From a virus, in IMG/VR virus record IMGVR_UViG_3300024308_000040, positions 1 through 40,271 of that record: a stretch of 40,271 bases of DNA. One strand, given 5' to 3'. The first letter of the stretch is position 1; every line of letters starts with the position of its first letter. This document shows positions 1 to 6,109 of the stretch, piece after piece. The translations under genes and the position numbers were made by a program. The notes under the pieces were generated by a model. That model searched no databases. It saw nothing but the letters and a program-made list of their open reading frames with translations, and was not told the origin of the DNA.

Positions 1-127
1 CCAAGTTTCTCTATCTGCTCGATGGCGTATTCAGCCCGGGCAAGTGATGAAGCAGCCAAGCTCTTCTGATTGCGCTTGCGCATCTTGAATGCGCTCCAGG
101 CCATTTCTTTCGTTTGATGGCACTTGC
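1..127. repeat. Terminal direct repeat (left copy)
   Basis: These 127 bases are identical to the last 127 bases of the window (40145-40271). The repeat lies inside an ordinary gene that reads straight through the join, so the window is a circular map cut open. The unique length is about 40,144 bp. A length of 127 matches a common assembler k-mer, so a packaged terminal redundancy is less likely than an assembly overlap. Confidence 0.95.
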
Positions 128-305
128 GTCGGCCACTTCCATCAAGGACGAAGCGAGGTTTTTCACAGGGAATAATCTTCCCTTCGTAGAATCGATTTAC
201 CCATGCTCCGCAGGGTGTCTTCTTGACCTCTGCATACTCCTCAAGGAACAGTTCAACGCCTTCCTCTGTCACCAGGTCGATATAGCGGTAACGTAATGTG
301 GTCAT
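1..305 (-). CDS. Hypothetical early protein, N-terminal part (gene crosses the map join)
   Basis: This is the front of a 123-residue protein starting MTTLRYRYIDLVTEEG. The ATG at 305-303 overlaps the stop of the upstream gene as ATGA. The frame runs off position 1 and resumes at 40144, ending at 40078. The protein is soluble and charged, with a basic stretch around residues 58-80 (SGRRKC, KMRKRNQK). I do not recognise a family. It is part of the left early operon of small coupled genes. The partial state is only an effect of where the circle was opened. Confidence 0.75.
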   Translation of the reverse strand, partial: MTTLRYRYIDLVTEEGVELFLEEYAEVKKTPCGAWVNRFYEGKIIPCEKPRFVLDGSGRRKCHQTKEMAWSAFKMRKRNQKSLAASSLARAEYAIEQIEKL

Positions 306-559
306 GATCCTGCTCCTTGGTATGTCTCTGCGAAGTTCCGGATGGCTGTTGTCACATCGAGCATGTCTTGCTCGGGCCGGTCGATGAATCCGTGCTCCCA
401 TGCCTCTTGGAAGTGGTCGGCGCAGGCAAGAATGGCCGCCTTACCTGCGGAGTGAGATGGTTGCTCTGCTTGAGTGTCCGGCACATCGATTTCGATGGTC
501 TCTGCATGCATCAACCGGATGCGCATTTCTGGGGTGATCTGAATCTTCATAGTGGTCAT
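302..559 (-). CDS. Hypothetical 85-residue early protein
   Basis: This is a small acidic protein starting MTTMKIQITPEMRIR, with no membrane segment or known motif. The start at 559 overlaps the stop of the preceding gene (ATGA), and its own stop overlaps the next start. It is therefore translationally coupled on both sides. A second in-frame ATG three codons on (MKIQI) is possible. Residues 44-58 (ACADHFQEAWEHGFI) look like one amphipathic helix. It sits two genes downstream of the DGQHR protein and may be a partner or an unrelated anti-host gene. No function is assigned. Confidence 0.7.
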   Translation of the reverse strand: MTTMKIQITPEMRIRLMHAETIEIDVPDTQAEQPSHSAGKAAILACADHFQEAWEHGFIDRPEQDMLDVTTAIRNFAETYQGAGS

Positions 560-813
560 GAGGCACCGCCTATACTTTCTAGCTGATTAAGTAATTGAGT
601 GACTTCTCCATATTTAGGGATGGAATCGGCAGTGCTGACTTTGGCGTACGCCTTTTGCAACCCAGCAATAAATGCCTCGGTGTCGCCATTAATGAAGGAA
701 TGCTTGAGCATTATCACTGCGTATTGATCGGCAATTTTCGCTCTTGCGCATGCATCCAGAAATGAACAGGAATCAACCACCTGATCATGGGAAAGCACAA
801 TTATTCTGCTCAT
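556..813 (-). CDS. Hypothetical 85-residue protein next to the DGQHR gene
   Basis: This protein starts MSRIIVLSHDQVVDS at 813, overlapping the stop of the DGQHR gene as ATGA. It ends at 556, overlapping the following start. It is predicted soluble, with an alternating helix pattern and two Cys near residues 16-22 (CSFLDACA). I do not recognise a family. Tight coupling to the DGQHR gene makes a shared role plausible, but that is inference from position only. Confidence 0.7.
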   Translation of the reverse strand: MSRIIVLSHDQVVDSCSFLDACARAKIADQYAVIMLKHSFINGDTEAFIAGLQKAYAKVSTADSIPKYGEVTQLLNQLESIGGAS

Positions 814-2225
814 GCCTCAACCCCTTCCAATACTGCTTTAACGGCGGACTTGGCTGAACGGGGTGATATTTCTCTTTGTTGTCCGATGGCGCGAAGACAG
901 GACAGCAGCTGGACTCCGCTCTTCGCTTCTACTTTTGCGTCGTACATTGCTGCTCTGACGAGCCTGAAAACGCGTTGGTCATTGCTGGCCTCATCCAGTT
1001 CTGCATCCATGTCTTCCAAATAAGCGTTTGCCGCAGCAACATCATCAGCACTCAGTTCGGATTCATGTCCACCTGTCGTGAGATATGCAGCGATGGCAAA
1101 ATCCATGTCTCCGTTGAACAGGTGATCGGATATTGTTGATAGCGCTTTGTTTTCGCTATTTGATGGCTGCTCACTGATTCTCTCAGCGGGGTATTCTTGG
1201 TTGATGTGTTCAAACATCGCTTCTGCTAGCGCCTTCTGAGCAGACACGTTTGATAGCATTGTTAAATCGTCGTTTACACACACACCTTGCCACCGAGGAT
1301 CCGTTCGCTTAAATGACAGGCTAGATAGGTGCCCTAATGCCAGGCGCAAATTGTCATCGCTCGAATAGCCGGCATTGAACAGCATTCTTCCAAGCCGCCC
1401 CATGGCCAAGAGCGCAACCGAATGGAAAGTGATCAACTCTTCACGACCGATGTCTCCAGTGAACGAAGGGTTGCGTTGGCGAGTAGTCCATCCCGCGGGG
1501 AACTGTATGTAGTTCCAAAACACTTTAGCGAGCTCGATCTGTTCTTCATTGATGTCGTCACGAGCACTAACACTCAACAGAAGGCGTGAAGCTTCGATCA
1601 ACGTCTTAAGTGAAAATATCTTTGGGCTTTTCCCTGATACAGCGTTGCGTTGATATTCAATGATGCCGTGGAACATTGGCTCTCTGGCTAGAGCGGCCAG
1701 CGCCTGTGTTCCAGATGCTCGTAGGTTATATGCATGGTTCAGCGATGCGCTGACAGATTTTGCATGGCTGTTAATATCAGAGAATGCCTGCTGGCGGTCA
1801 GCCAGTGTCATGTCGGTAAATAGCTGCACAGGCACAGTAGAGCTACGTACGGCGGCGCATTCCTTTATGGCCTCCATGATCCCAACCGCGCGGTGCTGTC
1901 CGTCGAACAGCTTAATCTCAGCATCCATCGGCACTTGCATGGTTCCAACAAATGACCCGTCACAATGCTCGATAAATCCTATGTTTTCGGCATTGATAAC
2001 TCCGGTCAGTCCCGGGATGACAAATGACGTACTGTTTTCGATTATATATTTGGATACAGCCTTGGCCCGTTTGGCGTCTACATCACGTTGAGATCGGTCA
2101 AGTGTGTTTCCTGCATCGATGGCCAGTAACCTGGATAGGATGCTGAAGGGGATGCTCGCGAGGTAATATCCGCGGCCACCTTGGATGCCTTTAACCGCTG
2201 CGAATTCAAATGTTGGGATGCTCAT
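810..2225 (-). CDS. DGQHR-domain (DndB-like) protein
   Basis: This 471-residue protein carries the signature DGQHR at residues 108-112 (context KLFDGQHRAVG). A preceding basic helix at 46-61 (QRDVDAKRAKAVSKYI) is typical of the DndB/DGQHR family. DndB regulates the phosphorothioate DNA-modification genes; related DGQHR proteins (DpdB type) belong to 7-deazaguanine DNA-modification systems. No dndA, C, D, E or dpdA-like gene is visible here, so this is an orphan copy. I chose the start at 2225 because AAGGAG lies 8 bases upstream; a longer frame from 2246 lacks such a site. The ATG overlaps the stop of a 54-residue gene (ATGA), and the stop overlaps the next gene. Residues beyond about 200 match no motif I know. 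Confidence 0.85.
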   Translation of the reverse strand: MSIPTFEFAAVKGIQGGRGYYLASIPFSILSRLLAIDAGNTLDRSQRDVDAKRAKAVSKYIIENSTSFVIPGLTGVINAENIGFIEHCDGSFVGTMQVPMDAEIKLFDGQHRAVGIMEAIKECAAVRSSTVPVQLFTDMTLADRQQAFSDINSHAKSVSASLNHAYNLRASGTQALAALAREPMFHGIIEYQRNAVSGKSPKIFSLKTLIEASRLLLSVSARDDINEEQIELAKVFWNYIQFPAGWTTRQRNPSFTGDIGREELITFHSVALLAMGRLGRMLFNAGYSSDDNLRLALGHLSSLSFKRTDPRWQGVCVNDDLTMLSNVSAQKALAEAMFEHINQEYPAERISEQPSNSENKALSTISDHLFNGDMDFAIAAYLTTGGHESELSADDVAAANAYLEDMDAELDEASNDQRVFRLVRAAMYDAKVEAKSGVQLLSCLRAIGQQREISPRSAKSAVKAVLEGVEA

Positions 2226-2386
2226 TGAGCTGACTCCTTCTTGCAATTCCGTCTGCTGGTGGCCCGTCCATAGACACTGGCTGACCAGTTGAATGTTTTT
2301 TCACTCGGTTGGATGAATGACTGGTCGCGCCCGCGAACCGCCATCCTCAGGTTCATGGCATTCACTGATGCCTCTGCTTTGCTCAT
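2222..2386 (-). CDS. Small 54-residue coupled protein between Dam and DGQHR genes
   Basis: This short frame starts MSKAEASVNAMNLRM and ends CKKESAQ. It begins with an ATGA overlap on the methyltransferase stop at 2383 and ends with an ATGA overlap on the DGQHR start at 2225, filling the gap exactly. GAGGTGGC lies a few bases before the start. It is basic, with no membrane segment. The double coupling is the main evidence that it is real. No family is recognised. Confidence 0.7.
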   Translation of the reverse strand: MSKAEASVNAMNLRMAVRGRDQSFIQPSEKTFNWSASVYGRATSRRNCKKESAQ

Positions 2387-3642
2387 GCCGCCACCTCTTC
2401 AACCAGCACAGCGCTGCGCGCAATCAGCTCTGCCTCTTTGAGACTTAGTTTCTGGTCATCAACATTCGCCAGCAGCGCTGTGACTGCGGTTTGCCGCTGC
2501 TCATCAGACATTGGGGTATCGGTCTCCGCTTGGGCTATAACCATGCTGCAGCGCCGGATCCGCTCTTTGGTTTCATCGGACATGGTTGTGAACTCATCCA
2601 TCAGCTGCTCATCGCAAATGGAGCAGGCAACAGCGACTTGGCGTGAGGTGTACTGGTCCCGAACACCGTAGAGGATGGTCAGCACGACAACGAAATGAGG
2701 CCATTGACCGTCATCAAGGCTGAGTGGGCCATCGTTCTGGTACTGCCAGTACCAATCGGCAAGAGGCATCACCGAGGCCGGTTCTGTGTCATTGCCGGCT
2801 GCATGACTGGCATCCAGCATGTCGAGCTGGACGGAAGAACCGTTGGTTGGCGTGTCATCCTGAGGTTCCGGCTCTTGGTCAACATTCAGTGACAGATCCA
2901 GAACTGGCGAGTCTTCAAGGCGGTTATCCACTGATTCGGTGGGTGTGGTTGTGTCTTGGGTGTGGACAGCGCCCCGCAGCTTGCTTACCAGCTGGGCTGC
3001 GCGGTCATCAATCATGGCCAGGATAATCTCGCCGGTGGTGATGAGGTCATCCCGGTTCAGCCGCTCAATAGGGCGGCGCTCCCACTTCCAGTCGCGGTCA
3101 AAGATGACGACAGCAGAGGCGAACCCGCTGGTTGACGGCTTGTCTTTCACCGGATCCGCAGGCGTGTACCAGTCGGGGGCTTCAAACCCGATGCGGCCTG
3201 AGATGAATTGAATGCAGTCGGCATCTTCTGGCCACCAGCCGTCAGAAGTAGCGGCTTTAATCAGCAGCATGATCTTGGCGCCCTGGTCTCGTTGTATCCG
3301 GCAGTAGTCAAGGATCGACTCCATGCCGGTGATGGCGTTGCCATCTTCATCGGATTCCGGTCGAGAGTAGGGCGGGTTAGCAAAACAGGCACCGCCTTGG
3401 CGGCGAGAGTCACCAGCCCAGTCTTGGAGCAGAGCGTTATCTGCAGCGGTGTAGAAGCAGCCCACCAGCGCATTGCTCATGTCGGCGAACAGGTCGAGTA
3501 CCACAGGCCCGATCTTCGGTGCGAAGTGATGGAACAGGCCCCAGGCCAGAGGCTTCGGTGTTTGCCACTGATCGCCGATTTCCTTCAACTTGTGACTGGG
3601 TCTGCCCTGCAGTTCGAGCAGGCGCTGTGCGTATTGGTTCAT
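2383..3642 (-). CDS. dam: Phage DNA N6-adenine methyltransferase (Dam family)
   Basis: This 419-residue protein has an N-terminal phage Dam-type methyltransferase domain: DQWQTP at residues 24-29, the AdoMet-site DLFAD..NA at 50-58 and the catalytic FANPPYS at 87-93 (NPPY class). It would methylate adenine in phage DNA, probably protecting it from host restriction or tuning replication. The C-terminal half (about 230-419) is an extension not needed for catalysis. It has an acidic, Pro/Thr-rich linker and then a helical domain with CSICDE near residue 343, so this protein is about twice the usual domain length. Start and stop both overlap neighbours as ATGA. Confidence 0.92.
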   Translation of the reverse strand: MNQYAQRLLELQGRPSHKLKEIGDQWQTPKPLAWGLFHHFAPKIGPVVLDLFADMSNALVGCFYTAADNALLQDWAGDSRRQGGACFANPPYSRPESDEDGNAITGMESILDYCRIQRDQGAKIMLLIKAATSDGWWPEDADCIQFISGRIGFEAPDWYTPADPVKDKPSTSGFASAVVIFDRDWKWERRPIERLNRDDLITTGEIILAMIDDRAAQLVSKLRGAVHTQDTTTPTESVDNRLEDSPVLDLSLNVDQEPEPQDDTPTNGSSVQLDMLDASHAAGNDTEPASVMPLADWYWQYQNDGPLSLDDGQWPHFVVVLTILYGVRDQYTSRQVAVACSICDEQLMDEFTTMSDETKERIRRCSMVIAQAETDTPMSDEQRQTAVTALLANVDDQKLSLKEAELIARSAVLVEEVAA

Positions 3643-3944
3643 GCTGCCTTCCGTCCTTTCTTAATGCCTTCACATGCGGTGCTTACGAACTTGATCCCGC
3701 ACTCAAACTTTTCGGCTATCTCCGCCAGGGTCATGCCTTCGGCGCGCAATAGCCGCATCAGGCCTTTCTCGTGCTCGGAGACCTTGGGAGGCATCGCCAT
3801 GCTGATGCCGTATGACTGCGCGGTGCAGCGGAGGTAGCCAATCGACAAGCCCAGCTCTTTAGCAAGCTCGGGCACTGACTTCTTGCCCGCGTTGTCCTCG
3901 AGGATCTTGGCTATCTGCTTGCGGCTCGATGAATGGGTTCTCAT
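3639..3944 (-). CDS. Small helix-turn-helix DNA-binding protein
   Basis: This 101-residue basic protein shows two helix-turn-helix-like segments. One is at residues 24-42 (VPELAKELGLSIGYLRCTA) and one at about 62-89, containing GMTLAEIAEKF. It is likely a phage-encoded DNA-binding regulator of the left operon or of host genes, in the nucleoid or cytosol. It overlaps the neighbours on both sides by four bases. The last residues (GRKAA) are encoded by the ribosome-binding site of the next gene. Family is not resolved beyond HTH. Confidence 0.75.
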   Translation of the reverse strand: MRTHSSSRKQIAKILEDNAGKKSVPELAKELGLSIGYLRCTAQSYGISMAMPPKVSEHEKGLMRLLRAEGMTLAEIAEKFECGIKFVSTACEGIKKGRKAA

Positions 3945-4264
3945 GCCCGAGCCCCTATGGATGCTGATGGGCGGCGAGTTCTTGGGGTCTTTGGCTTCGG
4001 CTTTGTTTTTGCGGCCGCCTTGGCTGATGCCTTGGCTTCGCGTTCGGCAGCCTTTGCTGCCTTGTCGATGTCACGCTGATACAACCGAGCGGTCTTTTTG
4101 GCCGCGGTAAAGCAAGTGTCGAAACATTTACCGGGCGGGAACGATGGGGTTCGGTCGTAAACCGAGAGCGCTATATTGACGCCAGCCGTTACTGCCCCCC
4201 CCGTGAACTCGAGCTTTATCAGCTCACGCTGGGTGTTGATCTGAATAAACTCTCGTGGGTGCAT
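3941..4264 (-). CDS. Hypothetical 107-residue protein with Lys/Ala-rich tail
   Basis: The start at 4264 has GGAGCGGG just upstream. Residues 1-65 form an ordinary soluble domain. From about residue 66 the sequence turns into a strongly basic Ala/Lys/Pro-rich tail (AAEREAKASAKAAAKTK and on), like the histone-tail-like ends of DNA- or RNA-binding proteins. It may bind nucleic acid, which is an inference from composition. It is the first gene of the tightly coupled block 302-4264; a gap of about 100 bases separates it from the gene before. Confidence 0.7.
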   Translation of the reverse strand: MHPREFIQINTQRELIKLEFTGGAVTAGVNIALSVYDRTPSFPPGKCFDTCFTAAKKTARLYQRDIDKAAKAAEREAKASAKAAAKTKPKPKTPRTRRPSASIGARA

Positions 4265-4363
4265 GTTCCCGCTCCGTGTAAGGCCTACGCCTCGTGACGG
4301 CTACACGTCTGTCGGGCAGAGCCCGGCGAGGTGGAGGGGATATCAGTGGTATGGGCTTGAGCT

Positions 4364-4501
4364 TCACAGCCCGTAGCTGTGTGCCGTGTCGGGAACTGCA
4401 TAATCCCGGGGAGGGCAACCGGCGTTTGTGCCGGTCTGTGTGTCGGTTTGAATGGCTCCAAGCCCGAAGAGCCAGGCGATCACAATGAGGAATATCGACA
4501 T
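4364..4501 (-). CDS. Small single-span membrane protein (45 residues)
   Basis: The start at 4501 is set by a clear AAGGAG eight bases upstream. The product has one hydrophobic segment at residues 2-17 (SIFLIVIAWLFGLGAI) and a polar tail with a Cys-Pro-Pro motif. It would sit in the inner membrane with a short tail. The frame is open further upstream (GTG at 4648), but no ribosome site supports the longer form. The 100 bases between its stop and the next gene hold no gene I can support. Function unknown. Confidence 0.6.
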   Translation of the reverse strand: MSIFLIVIAWLFGLGAIQTDTQTGTNAGCPPRDYAVPDTAHSYGL

Positions 4502-4796
4502 TGCATCTCCTTGGTGCCGGTTCCGCTGCCCGGCGTCTGCGTTACCCCCGTAAACGAGATCAGTAACAGACCTGTGTTGTGGTGGACTCATTGCTGAGGC
4601 CGTCCCGGTTACGTTGTCCGGGCGCTTGCTCGCGTCATCCTGTCGCACGATGGCCGCCTATACCGGTGCCTGAGTCGCAAGCCTTCAGACTGCCTTACCG
4701 GGTCGCTGTTTATGTTGAATTAACACGGCCGACTTACCGCGCTCACCAAGCTGGTGACTCATGGCTATTTGGTTATCAGGTTGCCGCCCCGACTAC

Positions 4797-4949
4797 TTAG
4801 ATGTCGGTTGCTACATGATGCTTCACCTCTTCGTGGTTTCCGGTTCTGGCCAGCCGGCAGGCTTCACAACTGAGATTGCACTGCGGGGTGATACGCCCCA
4901 TTGGCTCTGCCCTGAAGCTTGCTGTTGTGTGCGCGCCAGCAAGCCGCAT
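4797..4949 (-). CDS. Tentative 50-residue peptide inside the palindromic region
   Basis: This frame starts MRLAGAHTTASF and ends HHVATDI. GGGGTGA lies five bases before the ATG and could act as a weak ribosome site, but that same sequence is one arm of the long palindrome. The peptide contains CNLSCEACRLA, a CxxxCxxC-like spacing. The overlap with a perfect inverted repeat makes coding doubtful. Confidence 0.25.
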   Translation of the reverse strand: MRLAGAHTTASFRAEPMGRITPQCNLSCEACRLARTGNHEEVKHHVATDI

Positions 4950-4997
4950 TTTAATCACCCCGCACAGGGCGACACGCGCAATGCAATCTCAGTTGTG
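4865..4997. repeat. Nested inverted repeat (133 nt, three stacked stems)
   Basis: Three perfect stems nest in one another. A 16-bp outer stem pairs 4865-4880 with 4982-4997, an 11-bp middle stem pairs 4882-4892 with 4954-4964, and an 8-bp inner stem pairs 4917-4924 with 4937-4944 around a 12-base loop. The right side carries a 17-base bulge (4965-4981). As RNA from the left operon it would fold into a long branched hairpin. It could be a structured leader, an antitermination or stability element, or a DNA site. Confidence 0.8.
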
Positions 4998-5207
4998 GGC
5001 GGTGCGGGGCGCTGTTCCCGTTGCGACTCATCACCCAGCGCTAAGGCCAGCAGAGTGTCACCGCCAATCTATTCATCACGCCTGGCTGCTTCGCATCAGC
5101 GGCCGTGCTGGTCTAACTTCTGCCGGTCGGCGCGCTGTGTTGTTCACCTGCGTATCCGGGCGTGATGATGAAACCTGATTGTTAAAGAGCGTTTGGCGCA
5201 AGGCCGG

Positions 5208-5360
5208 TTAAAGCTTGATCATGTTGGTCCGCACGGCATCGACATCACCGGTTGCAGCGATATGGGCCTGCACCTGGTACCCAAACCGGCAGATGAACTC
5301 CCCAATCTCCCAGCCGAGGTGTTTGCACAGGCGGTAATGGATAATCAGTTCTTCTGCCAT
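5208..5360 (-). CDS. Small 50-residue early protein
   Basis: The product starts MAEELIIHYRLCKHLGWEIG and ends TNMIKL. GGAG sits eight bases before the ATG at 5360. It is the first convincing gene after the leftward promoter near 5670-5700, the place lambdoid phages put anti-host or antitermination genes. It has two Cys (residues 12, 24) and a mixed helix/strand pattern, with no known motif. Clean ribosome site and position support it being real. Confidence 0.6.
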   Translation of the reverse strand: MAEELIIHYRLCKHLGWEIGEFICRFGYQVQAHIAATGDVDAVRTNMIKL

Positions 5361-5670
5361 GTCCGTTTCTCCGTGGTCCGTATTGGGTTGGCTAGGGTGT
5401 TACGCCTAACCAGTCCAATCAGGCCTGGCCTCTCACCAGGTGGGGTTAACCCTCTTCTGTCTTTCCAGCGTCAGCCGGTCACCAGTCATTTTTCGGATTG
5501 CACCCTGGTCGACTGTCGAGAGTCTTTCCAGGGGAGCGCCGCGGAGGCTGCTGGCCCGGTTGCCGGTGTTATGTCCCCAAGAGCTGCTACGCTCTGCCAG
5601 TGTTGTGCTGGCCCTCCGGCTGGGGCTGTTATGTTCTGTCGCTGTCGCATTGATGCAACTTACAGTAGCT
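5361..5670 (-). other. Leader of the left operon, with a tentative 54-codon frame
   Basis: This is about 300 bases between the leftward promoter and the first well-supported gene. It includes a minus frame at 5486-5650 (54 residues, starting MRQRQNITAP), in the position of lambda N, but without a good ribosome site. A short hairpin (CCTGG/CCAGG near 5424-5440) lies further down. An untranslated leader carrying antitermination signals is possible; the sequence does not prove it. Confidence 0.35.
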
Positions 5671-5701
5671 ATAATACACTACTTAAAGTAGTAATGGTCA
5701 A
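5671..5701 (-). promoter_or_regulatory. Leftward early promoter (PL-like) with operator in the spacer
   Basis: On the minus strand TTGACC (5701-5696) and TATTAT (5676-5671) flank a 19-base spacer. The spacer holds the operator CTACTTTAAGTAG (5679-5691). A repressor dimer bound there would cover both hexamers. The right promoter has the same order of parts. The spacer is longer than the usual 17. Confidence 0.6.
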
Positions 5702-5714
5702 CTACTTTTAGTTG
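5678..5714. promoter_or_regulatory. Left operators (OL-like, two sites)
   Basis: Site 1 is ACTACTT-A-AAGTAGT at 5678-5692, with seven-base arms. Site 2 is AACTA-CTTT-TAGTT at 5700-5713. Both contain the half-site AAAGTAG or its complement CTACTTT. The same half-site recurs at 6880-6886 and 6900-6906 beside the repressor gene, which ties them to one regulator. Confidence 0.6.
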
Positions 5715-5724
5715 GTTTTGTTGA

Positions 5725-5765
5725 GGCAAAAAAAATGCCCACGCAGTTGTGGGCATTACTTTTTG
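5725..5765 (-). terminator. Rho-independent terminator of the repressor operon
   Basis: A 9-bp stem AATGCCCAC/GTGGGCATT (5734-5742 with 5749-5757) has a six-base loop. On the minus strand it is followed by a run of T (plus-strand A run 5728-5735). It lies just past the lipoprotein stop and would end the repressor-lipoprotein transcript before the leftward promoter. T residues on the plus side may make it work both ways. Confidence 0.85.
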
Positions 5766-5779
5766 ATGTGATGGAGTTA

Positions 5780-6109
5780 TTAGCGGTGGTTTGCCTTGTC
5801 ATAGGCGAGTATCTCATCGCCAGTCATTCCACAGAGTGGGGCAAGTGTTGTGGTTATATCTGATGAGGTAGCCTGGTATTCCCCGGACATGGCTGCGGGC
5901 ATTGATTTGGCGATGTGATGTAAGATTTGCTTTGATGCGGTTCGTTGGATGGCATCTGATATCTGCTTCCATTGACTCTCAGACATCGATTTTTTAATTT
6001 GATCTACAGATTTGAATGCGGCTAGTTCAGAGCTGCAATCCAGCGTTACTTGGTCTGAACATCCTGCAGCAAAAAACAGGACTGATATCACCAGAGCTTT
6101 GATGACCAC
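5780..6109 (-). CDS. Small lipoprotein co-transcribed with the repressor
   Basis: This 109-residue protein has a lipoprotein signal peptide (MVIKALVISVLFFAAGC), with Cys17 the lipid-modified residue and Ser18 next to it, which favours outer-membrane sorting. The mature part carries SSELAAFKSVDQIKKSMSES, reminiscent of small DUF6694-type lipoproteins; that match is from memory and uncertain. The start lies inside the end of the repressor gene (22-base overlap) and a terminator follows. It would therefore be made in the lysogen, the pattern of lysogenic-conversion or superinfection-exclusion genes. The target is unknown. Confidence 0.75.
   Translation of the reverse strand: MVIKALVISVLFFAAGCSDQVTLDCSSELAAFKSVDQIKKSMSESQWKQISDAIQRTASKQILHHIAKSMPAAMSGEYQATSSDITTTLAPLCGMTGDEILAYDKANHR

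Larger units (their letters stand above)
4502..5207 (-). other. Gene-poor stretch of the left operon
   Basis: About 700 bases separate two well-supported small genes. I see no long frame with a ribosome site on either strand. Plus-strand frames at 4579-5178 are arginine/proline/cysteine-rich shadows. It holds a long nested palindrome (4865-4997) and one weak 50-codon frame (4797-4949, minus). It may act as an untranslated structured RNA or a site on DNA. Confidence 0.5.

Noticed and set aside
1660-2091. Plus-strand frame of 143 codons
   Set aside because: It lies wholly inside the DGQHR gene on the other strand and has no ribosome site or recognisable motif.
3208-3837. Plus-strand frame of 209 codons
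   Set aside because: It is antisense to the methyltransferase and HTH genes, which have clear motifs and coupled starts.
4224-4418. Minus-strand 64-codon frame between two small genes
   Set aside because: It has no ribosome site, is Pro/Arg-rich and overlaps both better-supported neighbours.
4579-5178. Long plus-strand frames in the gene-poor part of the left operon
   Set aside because: They lack ribosome sites, are rich in Arg, Cys, Pro and His in an odd mix, overlap the palindrome and run against the operon.
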